A DNA stretch of 64,000 nt, from the NCBI GenBank assembly GCA_022661535.1, contig JAKULF010000005.1, positions 558,001 through 622,000 of the forward strand. Reading direction: 5' to 3'. The translations under genes and the position numbers were made by a program. The notes under the pieces are model-generated. The model was given only the letters and a program-made list of their open reading frames with translations. It did no database searches and was not told the origin of the DNA. How positions within the stretch are numbered: position 1 is the first letter of the stretch; the number at the start of each line of letters is the position of its first letter. This document shows, one piece after another, positions 34,881 to 45,253 of the stretch. The DNA is from Eutypa lata. Lineage: Eukaryota; Ascomycota; Sordariomycetes; Xylariales; Diatrypaceae.

Positions 34881-35829
34881 GGTGGCCCATAGGCACCCTG
34901 TTGCTTAAAGGGAATGAACCGGTCCGGAATCACCGAATTACCGATGGTGGTTACGTAAGCAATTTATTGATTTTAAAGTCTTTTTGTTTTTCGAAATGTT
35001 AAATTATTATTAAATACGGTTATTAATTAAAATCATTATTATTTTATATAAACTAAAATTATTTTTAATAACGTATAAATTATTTTATATTTTATAATAA
35101 AAATAAAAAATATTAATTAATTAATTAATATAATAAAAAATAAATTATTATTTAATTTAATATTTTAAAGCTTAATAATTTAATATTTAAAACTTTAATA
35201 ATTAATGTTTTATATTTTAAAACTTTAAAACTTAAAACGCTTTAAAATATAAAATAAAATTAATTTATACGTTATTAAAAATAATTTTTATTTATATATT
35301 ATAAATTAATTTAACGAATATTACGATATTAAACTTTAATCTTTTATTATTATTTATATTTTATTATTTTTATTATTATTTATTTTATTATTTTTATTAT
35401 TATTTATATTATTTAATTATTATTATTTTTATTATTATTAAAATATAAAATTTATAAAATAATTTATATATAATAAATTACTTTATATATTAAGTTTTTT
35501 TAATTAATTATATTTTATATATTTATTAAATTTAATATAAAAAAATCTTTATAAATTTTAAATTTTAATTAAAAAAAACTTAATTTAATTTAATAATTTT
35601 AACTTTTATATATATCGAAAATAAAGTTTTTTTTATATAAATTAATTTTTATCTTTTTTATATATTACTTAATAATTAATTAATAAAAATATATATTAAA
35701 GAAATAATTATACGATTATATACGAAATTAAATAACGATTATAAATATATATATATTATTATTATAACTTTTATTAAAAATAATTCTTTTTAAATTTAAA
35801 TTCGAAAAATTATATATATTAAAATTATT

Positions 35830-35965
35830 TTATTTAAACGCTTTTATAATTAATATATTATTAATATAATTTTAATTATTTTGAAAAAACTATTTAAAAA
35901 TAATATTATATAATAAAAGCTTAAAACGTTATAATTTTAATAATATAATAAATAATTATAATATA
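35830..35965. repeat. Foldback repeat copy A (inverted relative to copy B)
   Basis: The sequence from TATTTAAACG through AATAATATTATATAAT to TATAATAAATA aligns well with the reverse complement of copy B, including the shared AAGCTTAAAACGTTATAATTTT core. Differences are mostly C/T and G/A transitions. Confidence 0.65.
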
Positions 35966-35996
35966 TTAAAAAAAAACATTTAAATAAATTTATATA

Positions 35997-36167
35997 AATT
36001 ATTTATTTAAACGATTATTTAATTCGTATATTATTATTATTATTTTAATTAAAAAATTATAACGCTTTAAGCTTTTTTTATATAATATTACTTTTAAACG
36101 GTTTTTTTAAAATAATTAAAATAATAATAATAATATATAAATTAAATAATCGTTTAAATAAATAACT
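35997..36167. repeat. Foldback repeat copy B with ~55-bp arms
   Basis: The left arm (35997-36051) and right arm (36113-36167) are inverted repeats of each other, with about three mismatches, separated by a 61-base loop that holds an AAGCTT core. Two of the mismatches are transitions of the type RIP makes. Confidence 0.75.
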
Positions 36168-36332
36168 TACGTAACTTAATTTAAATTTATAAATAAGTTT
36201 ATAAATTTATAAATTTATAAGTTATAAATTATTTTATAAAATTATAAGTTTATAAATTACTTTATAAATTTATAAATTACTTTATAAGTTTATAAATTTA
36301 TAAATTACTTTATAAATAAATTTAAAAACTTT

Positions 36333-36460
36333 CTTTAATTATATATTATTATTATTATTTTAATTAAAGAAATTATAATATTTAAAGCTTTTATTATATT
36401 AAATTATATTTATACGACTTTTTTATAAATAATTAAAGCAATAATAATAATATATATATA
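36333..36460. repeat. Foldback repeat copy C
   Basis: The same order of blocks as copy B: CTTTAATTATATATTATTATT, TTAATTAAAGAAATTATAA, AAAGCTTTTATTATATTAA, then AATAATTAAAGCAATAATAA. It is more diverged than copies A and B. Confidence 0.6.
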
Positions 36461-37860
36461 AAAAGCGTATCGAAACGCGCTTATAAAGTAATTCTTATAA
36501 GGTAATTTTTATAAAGTAATTTATCGATTTTAATTCGTACGGCTTTATTTTAACTTTAAAAAAATTACGAAAATTCTTATTAATATATTAACTTATAAAA
36601 TACTTATAATTAAATTTTTATATTTATCGAATATATTTTTAATTTATTATAAATTATTTTATAAAAAATTATAATATTTATTAATATATAAAATCGCTTT
36701 TTTTATTAAATTAACTTAAATTATTATAATTCGTAAAAAATCTTAAAAATTTAATTAATTTAAACTTAATATATTAACGTAATATAAAATATATATACGA
36801 TAACTTAAAATTTAAAATAAACGATAAAGCGTTATATATAATATAAATAATATATAATATTATAAATATTTTAAAACATTTATTATAATAATTATTTTTA
36901 AATATTTAACTTTTAATTTTTAACTTTTATATATAATTAAATAATATTATAATAATAACTTATTTAATTATAATACGTTAAATAAATTTTAATTTTATAA
37001 ATTTAATAAAAATAATGTATTTTTAATATTAAAAAAATATTTAAATATTAATAAACTTTTTTTAATAAATTTTTAAAATTTAATTAATTTTAATATATAA
37101 AAAGTTTAATATAATATTAAATAATTTGCGAATTTTATTAAATAAATATTAATAATTCGTATTAAAGCTTTAAATTAATTTAATATTAAAAATAAAAAAA
37201 TTAATAAATTTAAAAATTTTAATAATAATAAAAAAATTAATAAATTTAAAAAAATATTTAAAAAAAAGTAATTAAATATTTACTTTAATAAAAAAAATTA
37301 ATAATAACTTTATTTTTTAAATTTATAATTAAATTATTAACGCGAAATTATAATAATTAATTCGAAATGTAATTTATTTTATATAATTAAAAAAGTAATA
37401 TTATTTATACGTTTATATAAATTAAATATAAAAGAAAATATTAAATTTTATAAATTATTAATTATTTTATTAATTAAAAACTTAAATTTAAAAAATTAAA
37501 TCGTTATATTAAAATTAAATAAATATATACTTTTTAAAAAAATAAAGCTTATTATTTATATTAATTAATTAATTATAACTTATAAATAAATTTTACTTTT
37601 ATTTAAAAATATACTTTAAGTTTTATTTAATATTATTTATTTTTATTTTTACTTTTTTATTTTTTATTTTTAATATACGTTAATTCGTTAAATAATATCT
37701 TTTAAATTATTAATAAATTAAAATAATAAATTATTAATTATAACTTTTATATAAAAATAATTAACTTTTGTTTTTAATTATTATATTTTAATTAATAATA
37801 AAGGAAAAATTAATTTCGAAATTAAATACTTACGTTTTTTTAAAATTAAACATTTTGCAT

Positions 37861-38700
37861 TAAGCTAAGTAAAAAGGATATCTATTACCGTATAATTAAA
37901 TGGTATAAAAAGAACAAATAAGTTTTCTTTACTTTTCAAGATTATTATTATAAATAGATTATATAAAATGTATATACATATATAAAGTTCTTTAAAACCA
38001 ACACACTACTTAGTTATAAAGAAATGCTTTAAAGAACTGTGTTATAGCCATTTTATTACTTAGAAACCGTTTTATTTTAAAACCGGCATACTAGCCACTT
38101 TAAAGAAACCTTTCAAGAAAAGTAAAGGTTGAATTTAAAGAATGCTCGTATCGCTATTTGTTTAGCGGTTACGGCTTTGCTTTGCCCCTGCGTGCTAACA
38201 ATATGGCACATTAGGTAGTAATATTTGTACTACTATGAGCTAAGGGGTGGGTGTTGCTAGTGTAGGTGGGAAGTTGCAAATGGATTTAGGGAAGAATGGA
38301 GGTCTAATCATTGAGGGACGGATACGTTACAATGTATGTAAGCTTTGCATCCCCAGGCCCAACCAATTCAGAAGCTCTTATTCAGTTAGCTGGAATGGTA
38401 GTGCAGTTGGTAAGCTGCGGTTTCACTTACCCCGTCAACAGGGAGTGTAGGGCTAATATTGGGTATTGGAGAGTTTCGGCGAGTGCAATAGTGCTGCTAA
38501 TGACACTCTCTCTACTCGTTAATACTTCACATTTAACGGAACCATGGAAAATGAGGAGATTTATACTAGTTGCCCCTGAAGTCGTTCGGATGAAGACTAC
38601 TTGGACGGCAGCGAACCTGTTCTCAGATAATAAGCGACTCCCTAGGATGCATTGACAAGATTATAGTTTGCTACAGCTTGTGCCGATACGGCACCGAAGG
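37861..38700. other. Edge of AT block and 3' flank of the NLR gene
   Basis: Composition recovers from almost pure A/T to ordinary over roughly 300 bases. Related CTTTACTTTTC / GAAAAGTAAAG words occur near 37927 and 38115 in opposite orientation. Short plus-strand frames at 38247-38655 have no recognisable motif and are not called. Confidence 0.55.
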
Positions 38701-41700
38701 TCAATCTACTATAGGTCTATCCTCACTTGCCCCTTTCAACGTATCCAAAAGCTCCCAGTTTTCTGCTCTCTCCGCCAGTTCGAACAGCGTTCTCCCATCG
38801 GCAAATGTCTTCCTCTCGAAACCCTCGGCCCGCATAGCTTGACAGAAAGCTCTACAAAAATCCGAACGGCATTGACCCTCGCTAGACGGGAAGACCTCAG
38901 CTGTGCGGCGCAACTCTTGAGAGACGGGGCGTTCGAGTGCCCTGTCGCTGCTCTCTTGAGTCTGGCCGCCTTCGGCACTGTCCCCATTAACTCGCCTTAG
39001 AAAGGTGTTTCGAAACCCATCGTACACCTCAAGGTTGTCGTAAACCGCCGATCTAATGAATGCCTCAAGTATTTCCTCGTCCGTGAAGTCGTCTCTGCGA
39101 CTGTTGACTTTAAGCAACGCTAATACCACGATGGCTGAAGGGACGTGCTGAGCTGCAAAGATAACTGCTGATATAGTTTCCCGTCTGGGTGATGATGATG
39201 GATTGCCGCACTGTTCCGCGTCTCGGACCAAGCTACTGAACCCGCCATGTAAGGTGGAGACAAGATTGACAAAATTCTCATCCAGGATTGTGTTGGGATC
39301 AAATCCTGCATCCCAAATCTCCTTCAGAACATCACAATACTTATCCATAGGAATATGAAATGAGCCACTTCGACGATATCGACGCGGGAGAGGCTTTGTT
39401 GTCTGCGCTCGGATTTCCATGGGAATGTCTAAGTCTGGCTTCCAGGAAAGCCAGGAGTTGTGTAAATCACGCGAAAGTTTGATCAAGAACAGAAATGACA
39501 TGTGTTTGTTGTTGGCTGCGCGAAACTGATTCGCGTGCTGTATCAACACCCGGAGGCTTTGAGGGCACACACGATCGAAATTCCGGTATATGCACTCTCT
39601 GAGAATACCATCTGATGATGTACCACCGTGAGACAGGAGCACTTTCAAGATTGTGACATCTTTCAGTTCTGAAGCTAGTTTTATTGCTTCTCCGTCTGCA
39701 CAGGCCGTTGCAATGAGGTCGCTCGGAGAAGGGCCAAAGTGGGCGAACAGTTGGATGTAATCTTCGAGAACGCGTATTTGCGGATCAACCGAACTCAAGA
39801 ATCGGATGAGGAAATTTTGAAATGGCGACTTTCCTGCACAACTCTTAATTATTGGGTTGGCTCCACTCTCCAAAAGGAGTTCTTGTATGTCGAAGTTGGG
39901 ACGGTAATGTTCGTAGGAGCTAGCAGCAGTGTGCAGAACCGACTCTCCGTTTTGGTCCTGTGCATTAACATCAGCACCTTGTGACAAGAGCAACCTCGGA
40001 GTTTTAATATTGTTCCCTTGCACAGAAAAATGCAACGCAGTCTTGTCTTCCGAGTTACGGGCATTGACATCAGCCCCATGCAAGATAAGAATTTCACACA
40101 TCTCAACAGCATGCTCGGCATACAGTGGCTCGCCAAACGGTATCTCGGCATTACGTCGCTCGGCATACCCAAAAGCTGCATGCATCAACGGTGTGTGGTC
40201 CTCCCCAGAGTGGTTAGGGTTTGCTCCATGTTTGAGAACCATGGACAGAAGCGATAACTTCGCCTTTGAGCGGCTGTTCACTGCTTTTGTTGCCGTGCTA
40301 TATCCTTTGTGTATGAAGGACATGTCAGCGCCATTTGTTATAAGTAACTCAAGGAACTGAGGATCATGTGTATTAAGCGCTGCAAATATCGGACATAGAC
40401 CATTTTCTCTTGCATTTACATCAGCCCCAAGTTCGACAAGCAATCTAGCAGGCGCCAGATCACCTGTCATGATGGCACTTTGCAGCAGATTTGACTTCCA
40501 AGTTGCTGAGTTCTTGATGCTAATAATGACCGGAAAGTTTCACAGATTAGTTATTTTGCGAACCAGACACCAGGTATGTTACTAGGCAGGGTGTGGTAAA
40601 GAAAAGGGTGGCCACTTCATGGTTACACGTACTGCAAATAATGTTAGCAAGTGCTTGCATACCGTACAATATTATAATATGAAGAAAATAATAGAACGTA
40701 ACGTTTTTGCGCTTACCAAGAGCTCCTGTTTAGGTGCGCCAACATCGGATGATTTGTCAAAAGTTCTCCAAATTGATTTTGAAACTGGTGGCCCGAATTG
40801 ACCGTATATATCAAGTATGGCGGAATAAGAACAGGAATCATCATCCAAAGTCGGCCCCGTCGAATCTTCTTTGTTCGTGATTTTACGAAGTTTCAGCTTG
40901 TCAGTAGAGAATCTTACAAAGTCTCGATCACGACGTCCGTAGTATGAATGTCCAGAAAAGTATTCGAGGCCGAGTCTCTTCCCAATATCTTCGAGATCCT
41001 GCATGCTCATGTTAGGATTATTCACATTTCGAGGCATTTCAGGATCCAGTTGGTTGTGCAGTAATAATATGCGAGCTATATCCAGCTCATCTCTCCAGAT
41101 TGACCAATCGAGCGCGGTCAGACCTTGATGACTTTTCGCCCGATGGTCAGCTCCTGCACGTAGTAGTATGTGAACAACGGATATATGGCCACGAAATGAC
41201 GCCCTGCTGTCCTGTTAGCTGAGAGCTCACATGTCGCTTGTCACGGAGCCTTTTTGTTATGGAAATAAAATGAGAATAAATATACAATGGCATATTTTCT
41301 TACCAAAATAGTGGCGTCCATCCTTCGGAGTCTTTGGCGTTCAAATCAGATTTGGCCTCAACGAGGACGGCCACGGCCCTATCGTGGCCATTAGCTGCCG
41401 CCCAGTGCAAAGGAGTCCATAGCGCAGAATCATGTGGTGTCGTATCATCTCCAGACTCGATGAGAATCCTACTTATTAAGGAAAGACCCCAATATGCCGA
41501 CAGATGCAGTGCCGCCTGGTTGGTGGGGATCGAGTCAAAGAACTCAGTAGCAAGTGTTGTATTTCCAGCTTCCGAATTGAACTGTAGTGATTGGACTGCG
41601 CTCCATCGAGTGTTTTCGTTGGCTAGTAAGCCGAGGATCAGAGAACGTAGCTGTTCTTCGGAGCTCTCATCTTGGATGTGAGCTCCCCAGTGATGGGATG

Positions 41701-43492
41701 CGTAGTGAAGGAACGGCAGGTCCTCGAGGCGCTTGCGTAACTCCGACACGTCCTTGGCCGGTCCGTTCGACATTGGTTTTAAGCACAGATATCGAATACA
41801 AGACCGGGTGATGTCGAATTGGACTTCCCTAATACCGGCCTTATGAGCATTGAAAAACTCGTACACGGACGTATGGACCAGTCTCACGGTTTTGGTCTCA
41901 TCGATGGTGACCAATCCGGCGCAGACACGGAGAATCAGGACACTATTCGTCAGTCCGTCCTGGTCGACGTCATCCATACCATCCTCGACAGCGAATCCGT
42001 GTGTCATCGCTGCAACTGTCAAGAGTTGACGCGCATTGATAATCCACCCGATGACTCGATGAGCCAGGCGACTGAGTGCCGGGGGTTGACTATCGATCCG
42101 GCGAAGACTTGATTCGAAAACCTCGTTCATTTCGGTCGGAGAGTCTTGAAGCACCTTTTTCATCTCGAGCACGGAGGTCTGCTGTAGGAGATGTTCAATG
42201 AGAATATGGGCAATGAGGAATCTACTCCAGTCTTAGCGTTAGTTCTACAGCGTTAACAACTTGAAGAAGGGGGTGCGAACTGACATTCCGTTCGATTTCT
42301 GAACTATTTGATTCATTAACTCGGCGCTAATTTGCAACTGAAAGGGGCTTTCTTGCAATCGCTCGGTCGCGTGCTTGATAACATCTTCGACAGGACACTC
42401 CATTTTAAGCTCTGAAATCGCTATAGGCGACGGTGTTGTCGCGTTGGATCCGCTTGGACTCTGGTCTCGGCTTGTGATGAGAATTCTGCATCCTGAATTC
42501 TTGAAGCTGAGCAGATATTTCCTCAACCCTTCTCTGCAGTTCAGCTCGTCCTCCGCATCCAGGACCAGGAATACCGGCTTTGCAAGTCCAGATATTTTGG
42601 CGATCACCTCCGCTAGGATGTTCGGGTTCTTGAAAGCGTCAAAATGCCCCAGGCTCTCCTTGGCACAATGGACAACCTCTTCATCCCCTTGCTCAATCAA
42701 CTGGTACGCCAGGCATTGCAGGACGTCAACCAGATTCTGCTTTTCCTGAGCGGCGAAGTCGCAGAAGAAATAGCACAGGTGGATTTGGCCTAGGCGTTGC
42801 CGCCCCATCAAATCATCGACGACCAGCGAGGCCAGACCCGACTTCCCCACGCCCGGAGGACCATGACACCAAATTAAGTCAACTGACGAGCTTTGCTGGA
42901 GCCATTGGTGATAGTGTGTAGATTCCAAAAACCATTTCCCCGTGCCGGGACACGTCAAAATCCGAGGCTTCGAGATGGTATCCGGCCGCGGGAAGGCAAA
43001 CAGGAGTTGGCCTCGCTCATGCGACAGGACCAAGGGATCAATCCTCGAGAGGGTAGCAGTAGTTGTTGCGAGAACACTAGCTGACACGAAGCTATCGAGC
43101 ATGGAGCGATATTGTTGAAAAGCCTTGATATGGTCTCTGATCTGTTCATGCTGGAGCGGCCATAACAACCCCCAGAAGCCCATGGCTTTTCCGAGCGTTG
43201 CTTCGATCTTGCTCAAGCCACTTTCGCAGTCAGACATCACGGTCGATAGCTGTGCCCTCCTTGCGAGCGTGGCAGCATCTTGGTGCCTTTGAACGTCACT
43301 CAAGTCGAGCACTTGTTTCAGCTGGAGAAGGACCACCACTAGAGCCCGGGATTCCTTGAGGTACTCATCGCGAGTGGCATGCGCATCGCGAACGCTGGAA
43401 AAGTATTTGTAGCCGAACTTGGTGACCTGGCAAGCGATTTGGAGAAGATTGGTGAAGCTCGCGGCAGTACCGACAGGGTCTTGCCACGCCAT
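38701..43492 (-). CDS. NLR-like STAND protein: HeLo-like N-terminus, NACHT NTPase, ankyrin repeats
   Basis: Four exons on the minus strand, 43492-42285, 42221-41304, 41203-40717 and 40512-38701, give about 1474 residues without an internal stop. Donors are GTCAGT, GTAAGA and GTAAGC; the junctions restore SNGIFLIAHILIEHLL and WTPLFWASFRGHISVV. Residues 1-150 are helical (DPVGTAASFTNLLQIACQ, with an E-rich helix) and resemble the HeLo-like N-terminal domains of fungal STAND proteins. A NACHT domain follows: Walker A GPPGVGKS (211-218), Walker B FLVLDAEDE (308-316), RILITSRD. Next come a winged-helix part (LVHTSVYEFF) and ankyrin repeats (TPLHWAAANGHDRAVAVLVE, GADVNAQDQNGESVLHTAAS) to near residue 1180, then a C-terminal region without a recognised fold. 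Such proteins are thought to sense non-self or damage and trigger cell death. The gene is intact although it borders RIP-degraded DNA. The last intron (204 nt, acceptor TCAAG) is the least certain. Confidence 0.88.
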
Positions 43493-44309
43493 TTGGAAGT
43501 ACTCACTCTAAACTCCAGATTTCTGATAGAGCACAATTAAACCGAATGCCCCCAGGACTATTGCGATGTGATTAATAAATAAAAACGTAGAAGCGGGGAA
43601 AGAATAAGCAACAGGAGGCCTAATGCATTCAGGCCAACTGCATTGTGCTACACAATAACTTGATGTGCCAAGAACCCCGCCCAGGCGTCTTCCAAGGCAA
43701 ATCGCCTTGAAGATTTAGGTTGCCGTGATACTACTCAACCCGAGCTGCTTCTCTGATAGGTAACTCACTCCGAATTGGTGTTAAGCCCCCTCTTTTTCAT
43801 CATCCTGTGCCGCGTGGTTTCATGATCCCTATTGGACAAAGAGTACAACGGTTGGGTTCCGCCCCCAAGGCAAGGCAGACAAGTGACCTCGGTTTTTCCA
43901 CTTTAAAACAACTCAAGTTGGCCTCACATCTAGCAATGAAGTAAACCTTCATACACACAGAGAGGCATCCGAGATGGCATTTGAAGCTTTGGTGATATCC
44001 TACTATTATGTCGTTAATTATAGCAGAGCCCGCCAAAACAATGGACTCGGAACGTCAAGTAACGGCTCAAACTCATCTGCTAGGAAAGTCTAATGCACAG
44101 GGAACCGAAATGTCTATCTCTACACCCTTACAGGATTAGACGAGGATAGTCATGATTGCTAATGATTCAAAGTGGCTACAATGGTATCTACAACAGCTGC
44201 GTCACCGAAGGATATGAACTTCTCAACTAAGCATAGCTGGATCAAGGTCGACGAGTCTGTGGTACCAGCTTGCGATGATATGCAAAGGCTCATTCCGTCA
44301 AGATATATG
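43493..44309. other. Promoter side of the NLR gene and start of a possible divergent gene
   Basis: Intergenic sequence between the NLR gene (minus) and a possible small gene on the plus strand. Short ATG frames at 44041 (32 codons) and 44181 (43 codons) may be upstream exons of the membrane-protein exon at 44471, but no splice chain could be fixed. Confidence 0.4.
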
Positions 44310-44412
44310 TAGGGCTCTGGAAGAGCTCCCACCCCTGATTTATGATGTCAAGTGTCACAATAGCAGACCCCCTGGTCTAGAGTAGGTGGTGGAGTAGCTC
44401 CACAGAGCCCTA
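44310..44412. mobile_element. MITE-like element with ~25-bp terminal inverted repeats
   Basis: The left end reads TAGGGCTCTGGAAGAGCTCC and the reverse complement of the right end reads TAGGGCTCTGTGGAGCTACT, so the first ten bases match exactly and the rest with small gaps. The element is about 103 bp including TA at both ends, which would fit a TA target duplication (Tc1/mariner-type). No coding capacity. Just to the right (44418-44435) lies another GGGTGGGAGC word related to the interior of the left arm. It could also be a chance hairpin. Confidence 0.5.
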
Positions 44413-44470
44413 TACAAGGGTGGGAGCACCCCCCCTCGGGCCCTAGGTGCTTTATTTCCTCCTTCTTTAG

Positions 44471-44806
44471 AGCTATAGCAAAGCCAATACAGGGCACATT
44501 GAATGCGATATCAACGTTACTTTAGACGAAAACTGCAATGATGAGGAGCTTCATTCCCACCCAGCCTCCTTTTATGTCGCTATCTTTCGAGTTCTCAAGC
44601 GAATTCTGGTCTGGTTCGCAAAAAGATCTGTTCGTGAGTGTGCAGCGGTGGCAATAGTCTTTGCCATCTTCCTGGCATCTGGACTGTACTTATTCAACAA
44701 GAAGCGTCAGGGGTGGCTGGCTGCACAGAGGTCTAGGATAACAGGGATTGGACAGGGAAAAGCCGATCTGAACGACTACGACGAGGCCTTCAAGTACACA
44801 CTTTAA
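44471..44806 (+). CDS. Terminal exon of a small single-pass membrane protein
   Basis: A frame of 111 codons ends at TAA 44804-44806 and opens directly after a strong pyrimidine tract and acceptor (TTTCCTCCTTCTTTAG at 44455-44470). There is no ATG in it, so it must be a downstream exon if it is real. It encodes an acidic stretch (HIECDINVTLDENCNDEE), an amphipathic region, one membrane helix (CAAVAIVFAIFLASGLYLF) and a basic then acidic tail ending in DYDEAFKYTL. The upstream exon is unknown: a donor at GTACCA or GTGGTA near 44260 would fit the phase. The possible MITE lies in the intervening intron. It is divergent from the NLR gene, and genes beside fungal NLRs sometimes encode their partners, but there is no direct evidence here. 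Confidence 0.45.
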   Translation, partial: SYSKANTGHIECDINVTLDENCNDEELHSHPASFYVAIFRVLKRILVWFAKRSVRECAAVAIVFAIFLASGLYLFNKKRQGWLAAQRSRITGIGQGKADLNDYDEAFKYTL

Positions 44807-45253
44807 TTAGCTAGTTCATTGACTTATATGCATAGTTAGAAGAAATAACAATATGTTGCGACAATATATTATGTTAATAAACACGGATGTTTTACAGGGG
44901 TTTATTTTTTTCACCTGTATTGAATGAATTTATACATCAAGGGGCAAAGAAAATGGGAATAGAAGTAATCAAGGGTTGTGATTCTCCATTGCGCGAGCCC
45001 TACGACAATACAAATTAGGCCCAAATTTAAACCTATACCTAAAGGCTATATCATGATAGCACCAATTATGTATATACCCGTCGTTCTTTTTCTTTCTTAA
45101 TCCTTTTAACTTTCATTATCATACCGTCTACCGGCCTAGACGTAATCTCTCGTGTCTATGAAAAGTTAATTGGCCATGCTTAAGGGGGTTAAGTGAAGCA
45201 AAAAAGAAAAGAATAAGAAAAGTCATAAAGAAAAAGAAATAGTAACAACTCAC
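44807..45253. other. Intergenic region
   Basis: AT-rich spacer between the small membrane-protein exon and the P450 pseudogene. A last short exon of the P450 may lie here, since a GTGAGT donor occurs at 45253, but it could not be placed. Confidence 0.5.

Larger units (their letters stand above)
34960..37860. repeat. AT-saturated block with CpA depletion (RIP-degraded repeat)
   Basis: About 2.9 kb made almost entirely of A and T. The few remaining C residues sit mostly in ACG, TCG and CTT contexts; CA and TG dinucleotides are nearly absent. This is the expected end state of RIP, which turns CpA into TpA on both strands of duplicated DNA. No open frame or protein motif survives. Three related copies of a ~130-bp foldback sequence lie inside (separate entries). 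It is most likely a dead transposable element or duplicated region. A mitochondrial insertion is less likely because no tRNA- or rRNA-like segment was recognised. Confidence 0.8.

Noticed and set aside
34960..37860. Nuclear copy of mitochondrial DNA
   Set aside because: It is AT-rich like mtDNA, but no tRNA, rRNA or respiratory-protein sequence is recognisable and CA/TG depletion points to RIP.
38247..38655. Overlapping plus-strand frames as a small gene
   Set aside because: Two frames of 67 and 114 codons overlap without a conserved motif or splice sites, and they lie in the recovering flank of the AT block.
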